Positions 1 to 7,154 of a DNA stretch of 64,000 nucleotides are shown piece after piece (positions within the stretch are counted from its first letter, which is position 1; each line of letters opens with the position of its first letter). Under the pieces are notes generated by a model that had not been told where the DNA came from, did not search any database, and saw only the letters and a program-made list of their open reading frames with translations. Source of the stretch: CAXBNB01 sp049115735 (lineage in GTDB: Bacteria; Bacteroidota; Bacteroidia; Cytophagales; Cyclobacteriaceae); the NCBI GenBank assembly GCA_049115735.1, contig JAGDZP010000010.1:1-64000 (forward strand). Direction: 5' to 3'. The position numbers and the translations under genes were made by a program.

Positions 1-9
1 AGTCCAAAT

Positions 10-82
10 CGCGGGATAGAGCAGTAGGTAGCTCGTCGGGCTCATAGCCCGAAGGTCACAGGTTCGAGTCCTGTCCCCGCTA
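10..82 (+). tRNA. Initiator tRNA-fMet (anticodon CAT)
   Basis: A 73-nt cloverleaf reads directly from the sequence, with the CAT anticodon at 43-45. It carries initiator hallmarks. Bases 1 and 72 do not pair (C at 10, T at 81), and three consecutive G:C pairs (GGG 38-40 with CCC 48-50) close the anticodon stem. The T arm is ACAGG-TTCGAGT-CCTGT and the discriminator base is A82. CCA is not encoded and must be added after transcription. Acceptor pair 7-66 is an A/C mismatch. The gene is followed by two GIY-YIG units that repeat its 3' half. An elongator tRNA-Met is unlikely given the 1-72 mismatch and the GGG/CCC stem. Confidence 0.95.
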
Positions 83-91
83 CAAAATAAG

Positions 92-115
92 AAGCCAGCA
101 AAAGCTGGCTTTTGT
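92..115 (+). terminator. Hairpin terminator between tRNA-fMet and GIY-YIG copy 1
   Basis: AAGCCAGC (92-99), an AAAA loop and GCTGGCTT (104-111) form an 8-bp stem whose T-rich tail ends just before the ATG at 117. It could end the tRNA transcript. The GIY-YIG gene would then be expressed only by read-through or from its own promoter. Confidence 0.65.
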
Positions 116-116
116 C

Positions 117-368
117 ATGTACACGGTTTACGTACTATATTCCGAAAAATTCAATAAAATTTACGTTGGTGCGACTTCTGACTTGGAGCAGAGGTTCTTG
201 TCTCATAACGAGCTTTCAAAGAAAGGTTGGACGGTAAAATTTCGTCCATGGAAGATAGTGCATACTGAAGAGTATGAAGTCAAATCTGAAGCACTAGTAA
301 GGGAAAAACAACTCAAATCGAGTAGGGGAAGGGATTACATACGAAAACAAATACTGGGTCAAAAGTAA
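117..368 (+). CDS. GIY-YIG nuclease family protein, copy 1
   Basis: This 83-residue protein is essentially one GIY-YIG endonuclease domain of the short, single-domain type. The first motif strand is YVL (5-7) and the second is IYVG (15-18). The conserved arginine is R26 in LEQRFLSHN. The C-terminal segment SEALVREKQLK contains E63, placed where the family has its metal-binding catalytic glutamate. Copy 1 therefore has a complete set of expected active-site residues. The ATG lies directly after the T tract of a hairpin and no Shine-Dalgarno is visible. Small GIY-YIG proteins next to tRNA genes are common in Bacteroidota, but I know of no assigned cellular role. A nuclease acting on the tRNA-derived repeat is an inference. 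Confidence 0.9.
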   Translation: MYTVYVLYSEKFNKIYVGATSDLEQRFLSHNELSKKGWTVKFRPWKIVHTEEYEVKSEALVREKQLKSSRGRDYIRKQILGQK

Positions 369-371
369 TTT

Positions 372-425
372 TCGGGCTTATATCCGTCAGCTGACGGACA
401 CAGGTTCGAGTCCTGTCCCCGCTAC
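372..425 (+). pseudogene. Partial tRNA-fMet 3' half with palindrome insertion, copy 1
   Basis: Bases 372-382 match tRNA positions 36-46 of the window with one change (cttata for ctcata), and 399-425 match 57-83 exactly. Between them, the ten tRNA bases gcccgaaggt (47-56) are replaced by the 16-bp palindrome TCCGTCAGCTGACGGA (383-398). No 5' half is present, so this cannot fold into a functional tRNA. Confidence 0.85.
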
Positions 426-434
426 AAAATAAGG

Positions 435-456
435 AGCCAGCGCAAGCTGGCTTTTG
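435..456 (+). terminator. Hairpin terminator before GIY-YIG copy 2
   Basis: GCCAGC (436-441), a GCAA tetraloop and GCTGGC (446-451) are followed by TTTTG. It is the duplicate of the hairpin at 92-115 with the loop changed from AAAA to a GNRA-type GCAA, so stem pairing has been kept. Confidence 0.6.
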
Positions 457-458
457 TC

Positions 459-710
459 ATGTATACGGTTTACGTACTATATTCCGAAAAATTCAATAAA
501 ATTTACGTTGGTGCGACTTCTGACTTGGAGCAGAGGTTCTTGTCTCATAACGAGCTTTCAAAGAAAGGTTGGACGTTAAAATTTCGTCCAAGGGAGATAG
601 TGCATACTGAAGAGTATGAAGTCAAATCTGAAGCACTAGTAAGGGGAAAACAACTCAAATCGAGTAGGGGAAGGGATTACATACGAAAACAAATACTGGG
701 TCAAAAGTAA
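459..710 (+). CDS. GIY-YIG nuclease family protein, copy 2 (catalytic Glu replaced)
   Basis: This second 83-residue GIY-YIG protein matches copy 1 except for V40L, W45R, K46E and E63G. The YVL, IYVG and R26 elements are intact. E63, expected to be the metal-binding glutamate of the family (segment A-L-V-R-E-K-Q-L-K in copy 1), is glycine here. If that assignment holds, copy 2 would be a catalytically dead but possibly DNA-binding version. The gene starts right after the second GCCAGC/GCTGGC hairpin and is followed by the second tRNA 3'-half remnant. The frame is fully open, so it is not a pseudogene by disruption. Confidence 0.88.
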   Translation: MYTVYVLYSEKFNKIYVGATSDLEQRFLSHNELSKKGWTLKFRPREIVHTEEYEVKSEALVRGKQLKSSRGRDYIRKQILGQK

Positions 711-713
711 TTT

Positions 714-767
714 TCGGGCTCATATCCGTCAGCTGACGGACACAGGTTCGAGTCCTGTCCCCGCTAC
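714..767 (+). pseudogene. Partial tRNA-fMet 3' half with palindrome insertion, copy 2
   Basis: tRNA bases 36-46 (714-724, exact here) are followed by the same 16-bp palindrome (725-740) and an exact copy of tRNA 57-83 (741-767). The unit ends at the same tRNA-derived position as copy 1. Downstream sequence is unrelated to the repeat and leads into the 777-800 terminator. Confidence 0.85.
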
Positions 768-776
768 TACCCAAAA

Positions 777-800
777 GGCACTCAATCGAGTGCCTTTTTT
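777..800 (+). terminator. Strong rho-independent terminator after the tRNA/GIY-YIG array
   Basis: GGCACTC (777-783), an AATC loop and GAGTGCC (788-794) form a perfect 7-bp stem followed by six T. It is unrelated to the hairpin inside the repeat units and may be the ancestral terminator of the tRNA gene. Confidence 0.85.
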
Positions 801-991
801 AGTTTTCAAGCATTTCACTTTTTCTTTCTTTTCTAGCTCATAAAGAGCACACCAGCCTTTTCGTCAGGCTTTAAATTTCAAGGCTAAAATTAAAGGCCTT
901 ATTCTTAGTTAGTTGAAATTTAATATTAATTATATAGTTTATATAAATACATGTAACTATCTGTAAAATAGGTTTATATGAAATATATTTT

Positions 992-999
992 TATATTTG
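992..999 (+). promoter_or_regulatory. Candidate -7 promoter element (TATATTTG)
   Basis: TATATTTG fits the Bacteroidota -7 consensus TAnnTTTG and lies 26 bases before the ATG at 1025. No clear TTG -33 element is seen about 20 bases upstream, so this is a partial match only. Confidence 0.35.
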
Positions 1000-1024
1000 A
1001 ACTGATAATCAAACAAAAACGTGT

Positions 1025-1444
1025 ATGAAACCTACAGTTAAACAATTTGTCAGTACAGGTGTGCTAATGATGGTAGTGTTGGTTTTGTGTTCTTTTTCTA
1101 TAGGTGATAAAAAGGACAAAGAAGGGGAGTTGAGCATTCAAGATGCATCTGTGAAACTTGAAAAGGCAATTGAACTAAGAAAATTTGCTGATGCAAAAGA
1201 AGTAGTGAATGAGATACTGCCCTGGATGAAACAGGATATCAAAACTGATAAGAAGACCTTGTCACAAATAGGAAAGTCAATTGATGATGCTGAGTTGGAT
1301 AAGAAATCCTTTTCCACAAAGCTTTCAAGAAAGAACAAAATATATGAGTCTACAAAGCATTTGGTTGAAACATCACCAGCAGCAATTAGAGTCAAAGGAA
1401 AAGATTTAGTTAAACTGGTGAATGAATATGCTTCGCTGATCTAA
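1025..1444 (+). CDS. Small exported protein of unknown function
   Basis: I do not recognise this 139-residue protein. It begins MKPTVKQFVSTG and has one hydrophobic stretch at about 11-26 that looks like a signal peptide. The cysteine at residue 22 follows L-V-L, which is a poor lipobox, so lipidation is uncertain. The rest is lysine-rich, mostly predicted helical, with no cysteine or obvious catalytic motif. The gene stands alone between the tRNA array and ppc. It has a candidate -7 element upstream and its own terminator at 1471, so it is probably monocistronic. Codon use resembles its neighbours. Confidence 0.75.
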   Translation: MKPTVKQFVSTGVLMMVVLVLCSFSIGDKKDKEGELSIQDASVKLEKAIELRKFADAKEVVNEILPWMKQDIKTDKKTLSQIGKSIDDAELDKKSFSTKLSRKNKIYESTKHLVETSPAAIRVKGKDLVKLVNEYASLI

Positions 1445-1470
1445 TAAAGATTAAGCTAAAGTTATCGGAA

Positions 1471-1501
1471 GCCTGCTCAGTCAAACTGTGCAGGCTTTTT
1501 T
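1471..1501 (+). terminator. Rho-independent terminator after the 1025-1444 gene
   Basis: GCCTGC-T-CAG and CTG-T-GCAGGC pair across a short loop (1471-1495) with one internal T/T mismatch, followed by a run of six T. Confidence 0.8.
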
Positions 1502-1685
1502 CGTATTTAGGCTTTCGTTTTTCTAAGGTCATTAAACAGACAATGAGTAAATGATAACACTCCGTTAACTTTTTGCTGTTGATGCTGATCGGTCAATTTA
1601 TGAATTCCAACAAATACTGACTAAATTGCGCTCCCAATTAATGAATGATTGAATTCATTAGTAAAATGACAAAAAAACTACCATA

Positions 1686-4454
1686 ATGAAGGAAATATTA
1701 CAGGAAGTACAGCAAAAACTAGGAAAGCCTTATCATGACCTGGAATTTTTATTGATTGCACTGAAAGAGGTATTGGAGGAGAATGGTGAAAGTGAAATAG
1801 CCAGCCAAATTCCATTTATCCATGAGAATGGCGGAGGTCTGGGTGATACAATTACAGGCAAACATGTTCAGCTGTATTCACTGGTATTTCAGTTGGTGAA
1901 TATGGTAGAAGTGAATAGCGCCGTACAGAATAGGAGAAAAATAGAGGATGGTCAGTCACTGGCAGCAATAAACGGACTCTGGGCCAACAATATAAAATCT
2001 TTGTTGGATCAGGGAATATCAAAGGAAACTATTATTGAAAACCTTTCAAAAATTAGAATTGAGCCTGTGCTTACTGCTCACCCGACAGAGGCCAAGAGAG
2101 GAACGGTACTTGATCATCACAGGGAATTATACCTTATGTTGGTACAGCTGGAAAACAGCATGTTTACTCAGAATGAGCGCAATAACATTAGACATAATAT
2201 AAAGCTCACGCTCTATAGACTTTGGAAGACTGGAGAGATATATCTTGAAAAACCGGATGTAAAATCAGAATTGGCAAATATTATCCATTACCTGACCAAT
2301 GTATTTCCTCACGTTATACCTATGCTTGACAGAAGGCTTCTTCAAGCTTGGAGGGAATCAGGAAATTCCAAAGAGGATATTCTTGATAATCATGCATTCC
2401 CAAAAGTTGCCTTTGGAAACTGGGTTGGAGGTGACCGAGATGGTCACCCATTGATTACGGCTGAAGTGACAGAGCATACATTGAGCCAGTTGAGGTTGAA
2501 TAGTATAATAATCATAAGGAGAAAACTTCTCGATCTACTGAAACGACTAAGCTTTAGTTGTGAAATGGATGAAGCTAGTCCAGACCTGGCTGAGAGAGCG
2601 CAAGAAATGCTAGATGAGCTGGATGAACGAGGAGAGATAGCCATTAATAGAAACAAAGGAGAGGCTTTCAGACAATTTACGAACCTGATTGTTTACAAAT
2701 TGCCAGTAGACTCTCAAAGAGGACATGCGATTCAATTGCACGAACATCAGGGTTGTTATGTGTATTCAGATGACTTGATGAATGACCTTAAAATTCTGCA
2801 GGAGAGTCTGATCGCGTATGGTGCAAAGTCGATAGCCTATGACGATATCAACAATGCCATAAGAATTGTAGAGACCTTTAAGTTCCGCTTAGCAAACCTT
2901 GATATTAGACAAAATAGCGATTTTCATGATAAGGCAGTGGAGCAACTTTTGAAGGCAGCTCAATTGGACGTTACTGATTTTTCAGAATGGGATGAGGACA
3001 GAAGAATTGATTTTCTTACCAAAGAACTTCAGACTAACAGGCCTTTCAGCAACATCAATACTGAGTTAGAAGGAAATGCGAAAGCTGTATTTGATTGCTA
3101 TAGGGTAGTTCAGCAGCACATCAGCAATTTTGGTACTGAGGGAATCGGTTCATTCATCGTGAGTATGACCCGCTCGGTTTCAGATCTTTTGGTTGTTTAT
3201 TTACTGGCTAGGGAGGCCGGTTTGACAGAGTTGACTAAATATGGAGTCATTTGTAAAGTTCCAGTTGTGCCTCTTCTCGAAACAATAGAAGATTTGGAGA
3301 ATGGTGTTGATATAATGAATGGATTTTTAAATCATCCTTTCACAAAAAATAGCATGCGCTGGCTAAAAGAGGAACACGGATGGGATGTGCCGGTGCAGCA
3401 GGTGATGGTGGGTTATAGCGATAGCAACAAAGATGGAGGTATTATGGCGAGCCAGTGGAACTTGTATAAAGCCCAATATAGACTCGCTCAGGTAGGAGAT
3501 GAAAATAATGTTAAAATCAGGTTTTTCCATGGCAAAGGAGGTTCTATTAGTAGAGGTTCTGGTCCAACCCATTATTTTATTAAGGCATTACCTTACAATG
3601 CGATAAATGGAGAAATCAGGCTCACGGAGCAAGGAGAGACGATTGCTCAGAAATATGAGAATAAAGTGAATGCCGGGTATAACCTTGAGTTGTTGGCGGC
3701 AAATGCTATGTCAAAAACCATTCAGGATCAATCAGCCGAAAGGCATTACCATCCTTTGGCTGACATTTTGGAGAAGATGGCCAATGAAAGTAAGAAACAC
3801 TATGAAAATCTCTTAAGAGAAGAGGGATTCATTCCGTACTTCCGTCAGGCCACACCGATTGATGCTATTGAGACGAGTAAAATTGGCTCAAGGCCAGCGA
3901 AGAGAACTGGTGCCAACAGTCTAGAGGATTTACGTGCAATTCCTTGGGTATTCTCATGGAGCCAGTGTCGCTATCACATGACAAGCTGGTATGGCATAGG
4001 CACCACAATGCACAAGTTAAAAACAGAATCTCCGGAAGAATACGAAAAGTTCAAGGCCGCAACAAAAACGGATATATTTATTCGATATGTATTGACGAAT
4101 GTGGATACAAGCCTGGCTGCAACCGATGAGGTCATCATGGCTGAATATGCTGAGCTCGTGGACGATAAGGCATTGAAGGATAAATTCCTGAATATGTTCT
4201 TGTCTGAGTTGAAGTTAACTCGCGAGTATTTGTTTGATCTGCTGGAGGAGAATATTGAAACGCGTCGGGTTAATCACTACTATTCGAATAAGCTGCGTGC
4301 CACTGTAATGATGGATCTTCACAAGAAGCAAATAGCTCTTTTGAAAAAGTGGAGAAAACAAAAGGCTGACAATGATCCGGATATTGCAGACTCTCATACA
4401 AAACTGATGCTTTCTATCAATGCTATCGCCAGTGCGATGAGGAATACGGGATAA
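1686..4454 (+). CDS. ppc: Phosphoenolpyruvate carboxylase
   Basis: This cytoplasmic enzyme adds bicarbonate to phosphoenolpyruvate to form oxaloacetate, refilling the TCA cycle. At 922 residues it has the usual bacterial length. Signature VLTAHPTE holds the catalytic histidine at about H132. GNWVGGDRDGHP lies at about 244-255, the GYSDSNKDGG loop near 576-585 and the FHGKGGSISRGSGPT region near 613-628. The C-terminus ends in AMRNTG, matching the family's invariant C-terminal (R/Q)NTG. The ATG at 1686 gives a family-like N-terminus. It is a single-gene unit with its own terminator at 4478. Confidence 0.98.
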   Translation: MKEILQEVQQKLGKPYHDLEFLLIALKEVLEENGESEIASQIPFIHENGGGLGDTITGKHVQLYSLVFQLVNMVEVNSAVQNRRKIEDGQSLAAINGLWANNIKSLLDQGISKETIIENLSKIRIEPVLTAHPTEAKRGTVLDHHRELYLMLVQLENSMFTQNERNNIRHNIKLTLYRLWKTGEIYLEKPDVKSELANIIHYLTNVFPHVIPMLDRRLLQAWRESGNSKEDILDNHAFPKVAFGNWVGGDRDGHPLITAEVTEHTLSQLRLNSIIIIRRKLLDLLKRLSFSCEMDEASPDLAERAQEMLDELDERGEIAINRNKGEAFRQFTNLIVYKLPVDSQRGHAIQLHEHQGCYVYSDDLMNDLKILQESLIAYGAKSIAYDDINNAIRIVETFKFRLANLDIRQNSDFHDKAVEQLLKAAQLDVTDFSEWDEDRRIDFLTKELQTNRPFSNINTELEGNAKAVFDCYRVVQQHISNFGTEGIGSFIVSMTRSVSDLLVVYLLAREAGLTELTKYGVICKVPVVPLLETIEDLENGVDIMNGFLNHPFTKNSMRWLKEEHGWDVPVQQVMVGYSDSNKDGGIMASQWNLYKAQYRLAQVGDENNVKIRFFHGKGGSISRGSGPTHYFIKALPYNAINGEIRLTEQGETIAQKYENKVNAGYNLELLAANAMSKTIQDQSAERHYHPLADILEKMANESKKHYENLLREEGFIPYFRQATPIDAIETSKIGSRPAKRTGANSLEDLRAIPWVFSWSQCRYHMTSWYGIGTTMHKLKTESPEEYEKFKAATKTDIFIRYVLTNVDTSLAATDEVIMAEYAELVDDKALKDKFLNMFLSELKLTREYLFDLLEENIETRRVNHYYSNKLRATVMMDLHKKQIALLKKWRKQKADNDPDIADSHTKLMLSINAIASAMRNTG

Positions 4455-4477
4455 ACAGCAATCGCATCTATTTAAAA

Positions 4478-4514
4478 AACCGCTAAATGTTCAAAATCAT
4501 TTAGCGGTTTTTTT
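4478..4514 (+). terminator. Rho-independent terminator after ppc
   Basis: AACCGCTAAATG (4478-4489) and CATTTAGCGGTT (4498-4509) form a long perfect stem followed by a run of T. Confidence 0.9.
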
Positions 4515-4660
4515 TTGCATTTGACTTCTGAGTTACAATTGTTGGTACCCAGAACAAACCTTGTATGTATATACATCTAGTTTGATTATATTGTAACTGT
4601 TACTATGTAAATGTGGGTTTGGTATCTCCTAGGTAATAGTCGGTCAATCTCGAAGTATTA

Positions 4661-5710
4661 ATGTTGGTTTCCATGAAACGTCAAATAATAAATCATGTTT
4701 GCTATAGGGATGTGTTCAATGCACCTGTTTTTATTGATTCCTTAAGGGGATGGATGGGCATAGCGCCTGCTGAAAATGAGGCATTTGATCAAGCTATTCA
4801 AGAATTAACACTTGAGAAAGTAATCGTTGAAAGGAGAGGTTTTTTGGCTGTGGCAGGAAATGAGGAAAACATAGAAAAACAAGCAGAAAAGAGCCTTCTA
4901 ACAAAGAAGTTAATAGGGAAAAGCCAGCGATTTTTAAGGCTCTTTTCAAGGTTACCAATTATTAAATATATTGGAATATCAGGTTCTTTAGCAGCTGACA
5001 ATCCTACAATTGGGCATGCTGGAGTGAATAAAGGCGCTGTTGATTTTGATTTATTTGTTATAAGTTCCAAGAATGCATTGTGGATTTTGTTCCTTTTTGA
5101 AAGAATTTTCACAAATATTCATAGACTCATTATGGGACATCACTTTTATTGTTTCAATTATATGACAGATGAGACCTTTATGGAAATCACGAACAAGAAT
5201 TTCTACACTGCAACAGAATTAGTAAATCTTAAAACAGTATATGATGATAATGTCTATGACCAATTTGTAAGCCAAAATAACTGGTATAAAAAATATTATT
5301 CATTGTCAAAAATTACTGAGGTAGTTAAGTACAAGACAAAAGATTCATTATTATCAATTCTAATTGGCCCGATAAACTTTATTTGCTTTACTTTTTTTTG
5401 TATTGGACGGGGAATAAAACGGTTTGAACTCAACCCCATATTGGAAATGTTTGGAGGATTTAATCCTAAAAAAAGAAATAATTTAAGGAGGGTATCAAAT
5501 CCGAATGGTGGATATCAGGAAGCTATAAAACGAAGGTATAAGGAGCTTTATAAAGTGAATTTTCCTCAGTATTACTCAGATGAAGTAATCGAAAGCCTAT
5601 TTCCTGTTAGTAGTTCCTTTGAGTTTTCCAAGGAAAATGTCTACGATGCGGAATATGCTGAATTGTTTACCAAGTATGCACTAAAAGTCAATGAAGAAAA
5701 TACTATTTAG
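4661..5710 (+). CDS. Nucleotidyltransferase-like protein at the head of the radical SAM cluster
   Basis: This 349-residue protein opens a long plus-strand gene cluster. The central segment GISGSLAADN, followed after about 20 residues by VDFDLFVIS, resembles the GS...DxD core of the nucleotidyltransferase fold. The glycine-serine pair is G108-S109 and the acidic pair is D128/D130. The N-terminal 90 residues look like a helical, possibly winged-helix segment. A hydrophobic stretch lies near 229-247. The substrate is unknown. The end overlaps the next radical SAM gene by 20 bases, implying translational coupling. A second ATG at 4673 (MKRQ) is an equally possible start. The fold call is by motif only. 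Confidence 0.6.
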   Translation: MLVSMKRQIINHVCYRDVFNAPVFIDSLRGWMGIAPAENEAFDQAIQELTLEKVIVERRGFLAVAGNEENIEKQAEKSLLTKKLIGKSQRFLRLFSRLPIIKYIGISGSLAADNPTIGHAGVNKGAVDFDLFVISSKNALWILFLFERIFTNIHRLIMGHHFYCFNYMTDETFMEITNKNFYTATELVNLKTVYDDNVYDQFVSQNNWYKKYYSLSKITEVVKYKTKDSLLSILIGPINFICFTFFCIGRGIKRFELNPILEMFGGFNPKKRNNLRRVSNPNGGYQEAIKRRYKELYKVNFPQYYSDEVIESLFPVSSSFEFSKENVYDAEYAELFTKYALKVNEENTI

Positions 5711-7154
5711 TCATTCGTATTTTTACAAATTCGACTCAAAGCAGTGGAAGACATCAGAACCTTACCCTCCTTTGATGACGATAACTGCAGCCGCTTTAAT
5801 GCGTGAAAATGGTTATGAAGTGGAGTTGTTCGATTCAGGGCTTCAAGATACTCCTGAACAAATAATACCAGTTTTGAACTCATTTAAACCTGACTATTTC
5901 GTTATTTTCGATGATGGGTTTAACTACCTGACAAAAATGTGTTTGACCACAATGAGAGAGGCTGCTTTTGATATGCAGCAATTGGCAAGTGAGAGAGGCG
6001 CTAAGGTGATCACTTGTAGCTCTGATTCAACAGATCACTACGGAAAGTATCTAAACAACGGAGCAGATTTTGTAATCAGGGGCGAGGGAGAAATTACTTT
6101 AAAAGAGCTCATAGAGGATTTAGAAAATGACAATGATGGAAAGGGAGTACGTGGTGTAATGTATCAGGAAGGTGGACAAATTAAGTCTACTGCGATAAGA
6201 GGTGTTAATACAGATTTAGATCACCTTCCTCAAGCCGCCTGGGATCTGGTGAATTTAGATCCCTATAGAGAAGTATGGTCTAGACGAAGTGATATTTATA
6301 GTATTAACCTTGCTACTACCCGTGGATGCCCTTATAAATGTAATTGGTGTGCTAAACCAATTTATGGTAATAGGTATAATACCAGATCTCCAAAACTGGT
6401 GGCTGATGAGATAGAATTCCATGTTCAAAACCACGGAGTTGATCATTTTTGGATGTGTGATGACATTTTCGGCTTAAAGCCTGGTTGGGTTCAGGAATTC
6501 AGAACGGAAATAGTTTCGAGGAAATTGTCAATAAAATACAAAATACAATCCAGAGCAGATTTACTTCTGCAAGAAGACAATATTGATGCCTTGGTAGACT
6601 CAGGACTTGATGAAGTGTGGATTGGAGCAGAGTCGGGCTCTCAGGAAATTCTGGATGCCATGGATAAAGGGATAACGCTTGCTCAGATTGCAAAATCAAC
6701 ACAGCTGCTAAAGGCTAAAGGCGTGAAAGTGGCATTTTTCATTCAATTTGGTTACCTCGGAGAAACTAAAGACGACATTGATAAAACCATTAAAATGGTA
6801 TTGGACTTAATGCCAGACAAGTTGGGTGCCTCAGTTTCTTATCCACTGCCAGGTACCAAATTTTATGATGTAGTTAAGAAAGATCTTGAATCCAAAGCAA
6901 ACTGGACTGATTCTGATGATTTGGATATGATGTTTGAAAACACATATCCAAGAACCTTTTACAAAAGAGTACATCGATATTTGCATCAGAAGTATAGAAT
7001 AAAAAGAGGCATTCAGTCTTTACAAAACTTGCTGTCTAACCCCGCGAATTTGAATATTAGGAAGCTAAAAGATATTGCTTCTATGGGTTTTCATTTTCCA
7101 TTTTCTTTAATAAACAATTTTCGTCTTAATCGGTTGGCTTCAATTTCAAAATGA
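5691..7154 (+). CDS. B12-binding-type radical SAM protein 1
   Basis: This 487-residue protein has an N-terminal Rossmann-like region (about 1-145) of the type found in cobalamin-binding radical SAM enzymes, with YPPLMTITAAALMRENGYEV near 25-44. The radical SAM core follows, with C213-x3-C217-x2-C220 in RGCPYKCNWC as [4Fe-4S] ligands, and GAESGS about 100 residues later. I do not see an exact DxHxxG cobalamin motif, so B12 use is inferred from the family layout. The relatives act in methylation or rearrangement of lipids, glycans and natural products, but the substrate here is unknown. It overlaps the upstream gene by 20 bases and the methyltransferase downstream by four (ATGA). Confidence 0.88.
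   Translation: MKKILFSHSYFYKFDSKQWKTSEPYPPLMTITAAALMRENGYEVELFDSGLQDTPEQIIPVLNSFKPDYFVIFDDGFNYLTKMCLTTMREAAFDMQQLASERGAKVITCSSDSTDHYGKYLNNGADFVIRGEGEITLKELIEDLENDNDGKGVRGVMYQEGGQIKSTAIRGVNTDLDHLPQAAWDLVNLDPYREVWSRRSDIYSINLATTRGCPYKCNWCAKPIYGNRYNTRSPKLVADEIEFHVQNHGVDHFWMCDDIFGLKPGWVQEFRTEIVSRKLSIKYKIQSRADLLLQEDNIDALVDSGLDEVWIGAESGSQEILDAMDKGITLAQIAKSTQLLKAKGVKVAFFIQFGYLGETKDDIDKTIKMVLDLMPDKLGASVSYPLPGTKFYDVVKKDLESKANWTDSDDLDMMFENTYPRTFYKRVHRYLHQKYRIKRGIQSLQNLLSNPANLNIRKLKDIASMGFHFPFSLINNFRLNRLASISK

Larger units (their letters stand above)
84..767 (+). repeat. Tandem 342-bp repeat (84-425, 426-767), each with a GIY-YIG gene and a rewritten tRNA-fMet 3' half
   Basis: Bases 84-425 and 426-767 are direct tandem copies differing at about nine positions by eye. 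Each unit contains, in order, a GCCAGC/GCTGGC hairpin, an 83-codon GIY-YIG gene, tRNA bases 36-46, a 16-bp perfect palindrome, and an exact copy of tRNA bases 57-83. Because each unit ends in the same 27 bases as the real tRNA gene, the array looks as if units were added at the tRNA 3' end. After the second unit the sequence passes directly into a different strong terminator at 777-800, which may be the original tRNA terminator. That order of events is inferred, not shown. Confidence 0.9.

Noticed and set aside
372..767. Remnant tRNA fragments as extra tRNA genes
   Set aside because: They lack a 5' half, an anticodon arm and pairing; only the 3' half is repeated and a palindrome has replaced part of it.
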